Source: JALSRK01 sp964461995 (GTDB lineage: Bacteria > Acidobacteriota > Terriglobia > Bryobacterales > Bryobacteraceae). From it: 9,230 bases of DNA. The translations under genes and the position numbers were made by a program. This document shows, piece by piece, positions 5,563 through 9,230 of the stretch. Position 1 is the stretch's first letter; every line of letters begins with the position of its first letter. The stretch lies in assembly GCA_964461995.1 (NCBI GenBank), contig CAYWXL010000119.1, positions 1 to 9,230 on the forward strand, written 5' to 3'. The notes beneath the pieces were generated by a model that was given only the letters and a program-made list of their open reading frames with translations, did not search any database and had not been told where the DNA came from.

Positions 5563-6893
5563 TGTGTTTCCGCCGTCTGGATCTGCTTGCCGCTGGGATC
5601 CGTAAGCCGTACAAGCCAGTTCAGTGTCTCCTCCAACGAGCTCGTCTCGTCCGGCCGCTGGCGCAGAAACTCCAGCAGCTTCGGACGCACCTCAATAGCT
5701 TTATCCAGCGCGGGATTGGAGCCCGTGGTGTAGGCGCCGAGATGGATCAAGTCTTCCGAGCGCCGGTACATGGCCAAGGCCTCCCGAACCTTGTGCGCCG
5801 CCTCGGCCTGCTCCGGCGTGAACAGCTTCGACGCCAAACGGCTGACGGACTGCAACACGTCGATCGCCGGGTAATGACCGGCCGCTGCCAGCTCACGTGA
5901 GAGAATGATATGCCCGTCCAGAATGGCTCGGACCGCGTCGCTGATGGGCTCGTTGAAGTCGTCGCCTTCCACCAGCACCGTGAAGAAGCCGGTGATTGAG
6001 CCCCGTCTGAAGTTTCCGGCCCGCTCGAAGATCTTGGGCAGCAAGTTGAAAACCGAGGGGGTGTACCCCTTCTGGCTCGGCGGCTCGCCTGCCGCCAGGC
6101 CGATTTCCCGCTGAGCCATGGCCAGGCGCGTCACCGAATCCATCACCAGAAGCACATCGGCGCCCTGGTCGCGGAAGTATTCGGAAATAGCCAGTGCGAC
6201 GAAGCAAGCTCGCAAGCGAAGCGGAGCTGGCCGGTCTGACGTCGATACCACGAGGACCGAGCGCGCCAGCCCCTCCGGCCCCAGTTCGTTCTCGATGAAC
6301 TCCCGCACCTCACGGTTGCGCTCGCCGATGAGCGCGATCACGTTGACATCGGCGGAGCTGTTCTTCGCCATAGACCCGAGCAGCGTGCTCTTGCCCACGC
6401 CGCTGCCGCCGAAGATGCCAATGCGCTGGCCCTTCCCGCAAGGCAGCAAGGCGTCGATCGCCCGGATGCCGGTTGCAAGCGTCTCGCGGATCGGCTCCCG
6501 CTCCAGCGGACCCGGCGGCGCATTGTACAGGCTGTACAGTTGGTCCGCTTCAAGCGCGCCCCCGGCGTCGAGCGGCTCGCCGAAACCGTCCAGTACGCGT
6601 CCCAAGAGTTTCGGCCCGACACGCACTTGCGCAGCGTCCCGCCGGGCGAAAACTCGGTCGCCCGCCTGAAGGCCATCGACCTCCTCAAGCGGCATCAAGA
6701 GCACGCGGCCCTCACGGAACCCAATCACCTGAGCGCGGATACGGCGTCCCTGCGCGGCCAGCTCACAAAAATCTCCGACAGCCGCGGCGGGCCCGTCTGA
6801 TTCCACCAACAACCCTACGATCTTCGTCACCCGCCCGGTCCACAACAGCGGGTCGATCCGCTCCAACCCGGCTACGAGGTACTCCACGCTCAT
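5559..6893 (-). CDS. fliI: Flagellum-specific export ATPase FliI
   Basis: A 444-residue ATPase of normal length for FliI. It forms a hexamer under the flagellar export gate and uses ATP to help unload chaperoned substrates. The N-terminal beta-barrel domain (about 1-95) is followed by the F1-type ATPase core: Walker A GGSGVGKST (162-170), GERNREVREF (190-199, Glu191 as the likely catalytic Glu), and Walker B VLLVMD (247-252) with SVTR. PPSQKGYTPSVFNLLPKIFER (271-291) and TGFFTVLVEGDDFNEPISD (301-319) are characteristic of FliI and type III secretion ATPases; the latter distinguishes it from F1-beta. All catalytic residues look intact. ATG 6893 follows GAGGGGGG at the fliH stop, with a gap of 10 nt. 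Position between fliH and fliJ settles flagellar rather than virulence secretion. Confidence 0.97.
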   Translation of the reverse strand: MSVEYLVAGLERIDPLLWTGRVTKIVGLLVESDGPAAAVGDFCELAAQGRRIRAQVIGFREGRVLLMPLEEVDGLQAGDRVFARRDAAQVRVGPKLLGRVLDGFGEPLDAGGALEADQLYSLYNAPPGPLEREPIRETLATGIRAIDALLPCGKGQRIGIFGGSGVGKSTLLGSMAKNSSADVNVIALIGERNREVREFIENELGPEGLARSVLVVSTSDRPAPLRLRACFVALAISEYFRDQGADVLLVMDSVTRLAMAQREIGLAAGEPPSQKGYTPSVFNLLPKIFERAGNFRRGSITGFFTVLVEGDDFNEPISDAVRAILDGHIILSRELAAAGHYPAIDVLQSVSRLASKLFTPEQAEAAHKVREALAMYRRSEDLIHLGAYTTGSNPALDKAIEVRPKLLEFLRQRPDETSSLEETLNWLVRLTDPSGKQIQTAETQ

Positions 6894-6903
6894 CGCACCC
6901 CCC

Positions 6904-7590
6904 TCAAACGCTGCGCCGCCTCACCAGGTCCATCAACCCCCGGTCGATCTCGCTGAGCTGTGTCTCCAGCGAGGCGTCGAGGTCGCCCCGCAGAGTTTCC
7001 AGAATCACCGCCCCCGGCTCCAGCCCGGGATCACCAATCACCTCAAACCTCGCCGGCATCTCTGCTCCCTTGAGGGCCTTTTCCACCATCCGGGCGTCGT
7101 CGGTGTGTACGCGCAGGCGCAAGACCTCGCGCGCCTCCACCCGCTCCAGCGCCGCTTTCACCAGTCCGAGCAGCACGGCCGGATCGACATTCAGTTCCCG
7201 GCGCAGAATCCTTCTGGCGATGGCGACGGCGAGTTTGACCACGTCTTGTTCGGCTTCCCGGCGGACACGGGTCCGCAATTCGGCCAATTCCCGGGCCTGA
7301 TCGGCGAGCCGCCGCGCCGCTTCGTGCATCGGCGCGGCCAGCTTCTCCCGCTGGGCCGCTTCCCCCTCGGCGAAGCCTTGCCGCCGCGCCTCTTCCTCGC
7401 GACGCCGCATCTCCACCTCCAACTGCGCCAGCCGCGCTTCCATGGCCGAGCCCCCAGCCGAGTCCTCGCCGGCCCAGCCAGCCGGCGCCTCCCCAGGCGG
7501 CGCGCCGCCGGCGCACCCCGCATCGATTCGCTTCCACACCATGGGGCGGGCCGCACGCGCACTCTTGCCGCTGAGGATCTTAGACGACAT
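6904..7590 (-). CDS. fliH: Flagellar assembly protein FliH
   Basis: A 228-residue protein of typical FliH length. FliH is a dimeric stator-like partner that binds the FliI N-terminus and anchors it to the C-ring. Seen here: an Ala/Gly/Pro-rich, probably disordered segment (about 17-48), a charged helix with coiled-coil character (about 49-115, EARLAQLEVEMRRREEEARR), and a C-terminal domain (about 115-228). The latter includes VVKLAVAIARRILRREL, resembling the E-subunit-like domain shared with V-type ATPase stators, and GAVILETLRGDLDASLETQL, a typical FliH ending. ATG 7590 lies within the end of fliG, overlapping by 11 nt (ATGTCGTCTAA), with only a weak GGGCGAG upstream, so coupling to fliG is likely. 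The start could lie slightly downstream, for instance at the Met of residue 17. Confidence 0.88.
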   Translation of the reverse strand: MSSKILSGKSARAARPMVWKRIDAGCAGGAPPGEAPAGWAGEDSAGGSAMEARLAQLEVEMRRREEEARRQGFAEGEAAQREKLAAPMHEAARRLADQARELAELRTRVRREAEQDVVKLAVAIARRILRRELNVDPAVLLGLVKAALERVEAREVLRLRVHTDDARMVEKALKGAEMPARFEVIGDPGLEPGAVILETLRGDLDASLETQLSEIDRGLMDLVRRRSV

Positions 7591-8608
7591 ACTGCTCGCC
7601 CACCGTACCCTTGAGACTGATCACGCCCTCGGCCTCCAACTGCCGCACGACGGCGATGATTTGCTGCTGGGCGGCTTCCACCTCCTTGATCTTCACCGGC
7701 CCCAGCGCTTCCATATCTTCCCGAAGCATCTCGGCGCCCCGCTGCGACATGCATTCCAGGAAGTGGTCTTTCAATTTGTCGCTTGTGCCCTTCAAGGCCA
7801 CCGTCAGCAGCTTCCGGTCCACCCTGGAGAGCACTTCCTTGATCCCCTCTTGGCTCAGCAGAAGCATGTCCTCGAAGACGAACATGAAATGGCGGATCTG
7901 CTCAGCCAGTTGCGAATCGCTCTCCTCTATTGCTTCCAAGACCTCCTTGCTCGTCGCAGAATCCAGCCGGTTCATCATTTCGGCCACCGCCTTCACCCCC
8001 CCGTATGACTCGCGGCTCAGTTCCCCCAATGCCCGGAGCTTCTGCCCGATCAGCGAAGCGATCTTGGCCACCACCTCCGGAGAGATCTGGTCCAGATTGG
8101 CCATCCGTAACGCGACGTCCGCCCGCATCTCCGGCGGCAGCGAGAACAGCAACGCAGCAGCCTGGGTCGGGTTGAGATGCGAAAGTACAAGGGCGATGGT
8201 CTGCGGGTGCTCTTTGTGAATGAACTTGGCGAGCTGTTGCGGATCGGCCTTCTGCAGAGCGTCGAAGCCAGCCGATTCGCTGCCCAATGTCTTCATCAAC
8301 CGATCCAGAAGTCTCTGCGCTTGTTCCGGCCCGAAAGCGTTCAACAACACCGCCCGCGCATAGTCCACCCCACCCTTGATCACATAGCTATGGGCCAGGT
8401 GCATTTGGTAACACTCTTCGAGGACCTTTTCGGCCTGTTCCGGCGGCACCGCGTCCATGAGCGCCACCTCCCGGCTGATCATGTCAACCTCGTCTTCGTT
8501 CAGGTGACGGAGGATCGCACTGCTGACCTTTGGCCCCAGGACCACAACCAAAACCGCCGCCTTCCGCAGCCCGTTAATGCGGTTATCGAGACCTGCGTTC
8601 CGGATCAT
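7580..8608 (-). CDS. fliG: Flagellar motor switch protein FliG
   Basis: A 342-residue rotor protein, normal for FliG, which joins the MS ring (FliF) to the switch complex and takes torque from the stator. The N-terminal domain (about 8-105) binds FliF. The middle domain contains the EHPQTIA motif (133-139) that contacts FliM, and MFVFEDML (242-249) begins the C-terminal torque helix region. Residues matching the charged torque face of E. coli FliG appear as Lys273, Arg290, Glu297, Asp298 and Lys306, so the charge pattern is kept though two positions carry conservative exchanges (Asp to Glu, Arg to Lys). ATG 8608 has AGAGGG just upstream, beside the fliF stop 6 nt away. The end overlaps fliH by 11 nt. 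Nothing suggests loss of function. Confidence 0.96.
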   Translation of the reverse strand: MIRNAGLDNRINGLRKAAVLVVVLGPKVSSAILRHLNEDEVDMISREVALMDAVPPEQAEKVLEECYQMHLAHSYVIKGGVDYARAVLLNAFGPEQAQRLLDRLMKTLGSESAGFDALQKADPQQLAKFIHKEHPQTIALVLSHLNPTQAAALLFSLPPEMRADVALRMANLDQISPEVVAKIASLIGQKLRALGELSRESYGGVKAVAEMMNRLDSATSKEVLEAIEESDSQLAEQIRHFMFVFEDMLLLSQEGIKEVLSRVDRKLLTVALKGTSDKLKDHFLECMSQRGAEMLREDMEALGPVKIKEVEAAQQQIIAVVRQLEAEGVISLKGTVGEQYVV

Positions 8609-8614
8609 GACCCT

Positions 8615-9230
8615 CTAGAGATCCTCTTCGTTCAACCAAGTGCGCATCACTCGAGCCATCGCCGCCGGGTCTTTCTCGGCTTCCTCGCCCAAATGCTTCG
8701 CCAAGACCTCGACCTTTTTCGTCTTCACCTTGGGCAGCTTCAGTTCTTTGACCGCTTCCTCCTCCAGGCGCTTCTTCATCTCCAACTGTTCCGCCAGTTG
8801 CTTCTGCACTTCGGAAACGGAAGTCTCGCCTTCGATCGCCGCCGGCTCCGCTCCGCTCTCCACCGCCCGCCGGACGCTGACCTCGGCGCGACGGCGCCGG
8901 CGTCTCAACGACCAGAACGCCGCCGCTACGGCGGCCATGAGAAGGAAGACGGCCGCCCCTGCGCCGATCCAAAGCAGCCGTTGGTCTTCGAGATACGGCC
9001 TTAACCATTGCGGCACGGGCCAATCTCCTCCGGGTTTGGGCTCGGGTTCTTGCTCTTCGGACTGCCAGTTCCGCGTGCTCTCGAAGGGCAGCGTCTGGAC
9101 GATCAACTGGTCGCCACGCTCCGGCTTCAGCCCGACCGCACCCGCCACCAGCTCCCGCAGGACATTCAGCCGCTCTTCCGGCACCGGTTCCACCACCCGC
9201 CGCAGTTGATCGCCGTCACGCTCCCACCGG
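8615..9230 (-). CDS. fliF: Flagellar MS-ring protein FliF, C-terminal part (cut by right edge)
   Basis: The last 204 codons of FliF; the 5' part lies beyond the window and the frame is open to the edge. The fragment begins at the end of the periplasmic region (LVAGAVGLKPERGD, LIVQTLPFES), followed by an acidic and proline-rich linker. It then has the second membrane segment (LLWIGAGAAVFLLMAAVAAA, about 8930-8990), an Arg-rich cytoplasmic anchor, and a long charged tail. The ending KDPAAMARVMRTWLNEED matches the FliG-binding helix found at the FliF C-terminus (DPxxVAxVIRxW in other species). FliF forms the membrane ring on which the rotor and export apparatus are built. The TAG stop lies 6 nt before the fliG start, so the two are co-translated neighbours, as in most flagellated bacteria. 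Confidence 0.95.
   Translation of the reverse strand, partial: RWERDGDQLRRVVEPVPEERLNVLRELVAGAVGLKPERGDQLIVQTLPFESTRNWQSEEQEPEPKPGGDWPVPQWLRPYLEDQRLLWIGAGAAVFLLMAAVAAAFWSLRRRRRRAEVSVRRAVESGAEPAAIEGETSVSEVQKQLAEQLEMKKRLEEEAVKELKLPKVKTKKVEVLAKHLGEEAEKDPAAMARVMRTWLNEEDL

Overview
This window comes from a high-GC bacterial chromosome, most likely an Acidobacteriota member (perhaps close to Bryobacterales/Solibacter). The taxonomy is inferred. It rests on the large Oar-like TonB-dependent receptor with an N-terminal carboxypeptidase-regulatory-like domain and a PLNGRN motif, on a ceramidase-like secreted protein, and on base composition. Every supported gene lies on the minus strand, so the window reads from right to left.

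Layout from high to low coordinates. (1) A flagellar export and switch operon, fliF (3' part, cut by the window edge), fliG, fliH, fliI and fliJ (9230-5086), is tightly packed: small gaps between fliF and fliG and between fliH and fliI, an 11-nt fliG/fliH overlap and a 4-nt ATGA fliI/fliJ overlap. It encodes the MS-ring C-terminus, the rotor protein FliG, and the FliH/FliI/FliJ ATPase complex. (2) After a 165-nt gap comes a membrane polyprenyl glycosylphosphotransferase (4920-3517) that would start exopolysaccharide or glycan synthesis on a lipid carrier. It is followed 8 nt later by an orotate phosphoribosyltransferase-family protein (3508-2894), whose Shine-Dalgarno overlaps the preceding stop codon, and then by a secreted neutral-ceramidase-family protein (2876-1443). 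(3) A 291-nt intergenic region (1442-1152) carries a near-consensus sigma-70-type promoter, an upstream inverted repeat, and a 5' leader predicted to fold into a nested stem structure. (4) The leader precedes the N-terminal 383 codons of a TonB-dependent receptor that runs off the left edge.

How the genes fit together: the flagellar block is one functional unit. The following three genes share strand and close spacing and concern the cell envelope or nucleotide supply: lipid-linked sugar initiation, UMP synthesis (precursor of UDP-sugars), and a sphingolipid-amidase-like fold. They may form one transcription unit, possibly read through from the flagellar genes, but no promoter or terminator decides this. 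The receptor is an independent unit with its own promoter. The observations most worth following up are the structured receptor leader starting at the predicted transcription start, and the ceramidase-like protein that keeps its zinc ligands but has Asn where characterised ceramidases have the catalytic Ser.
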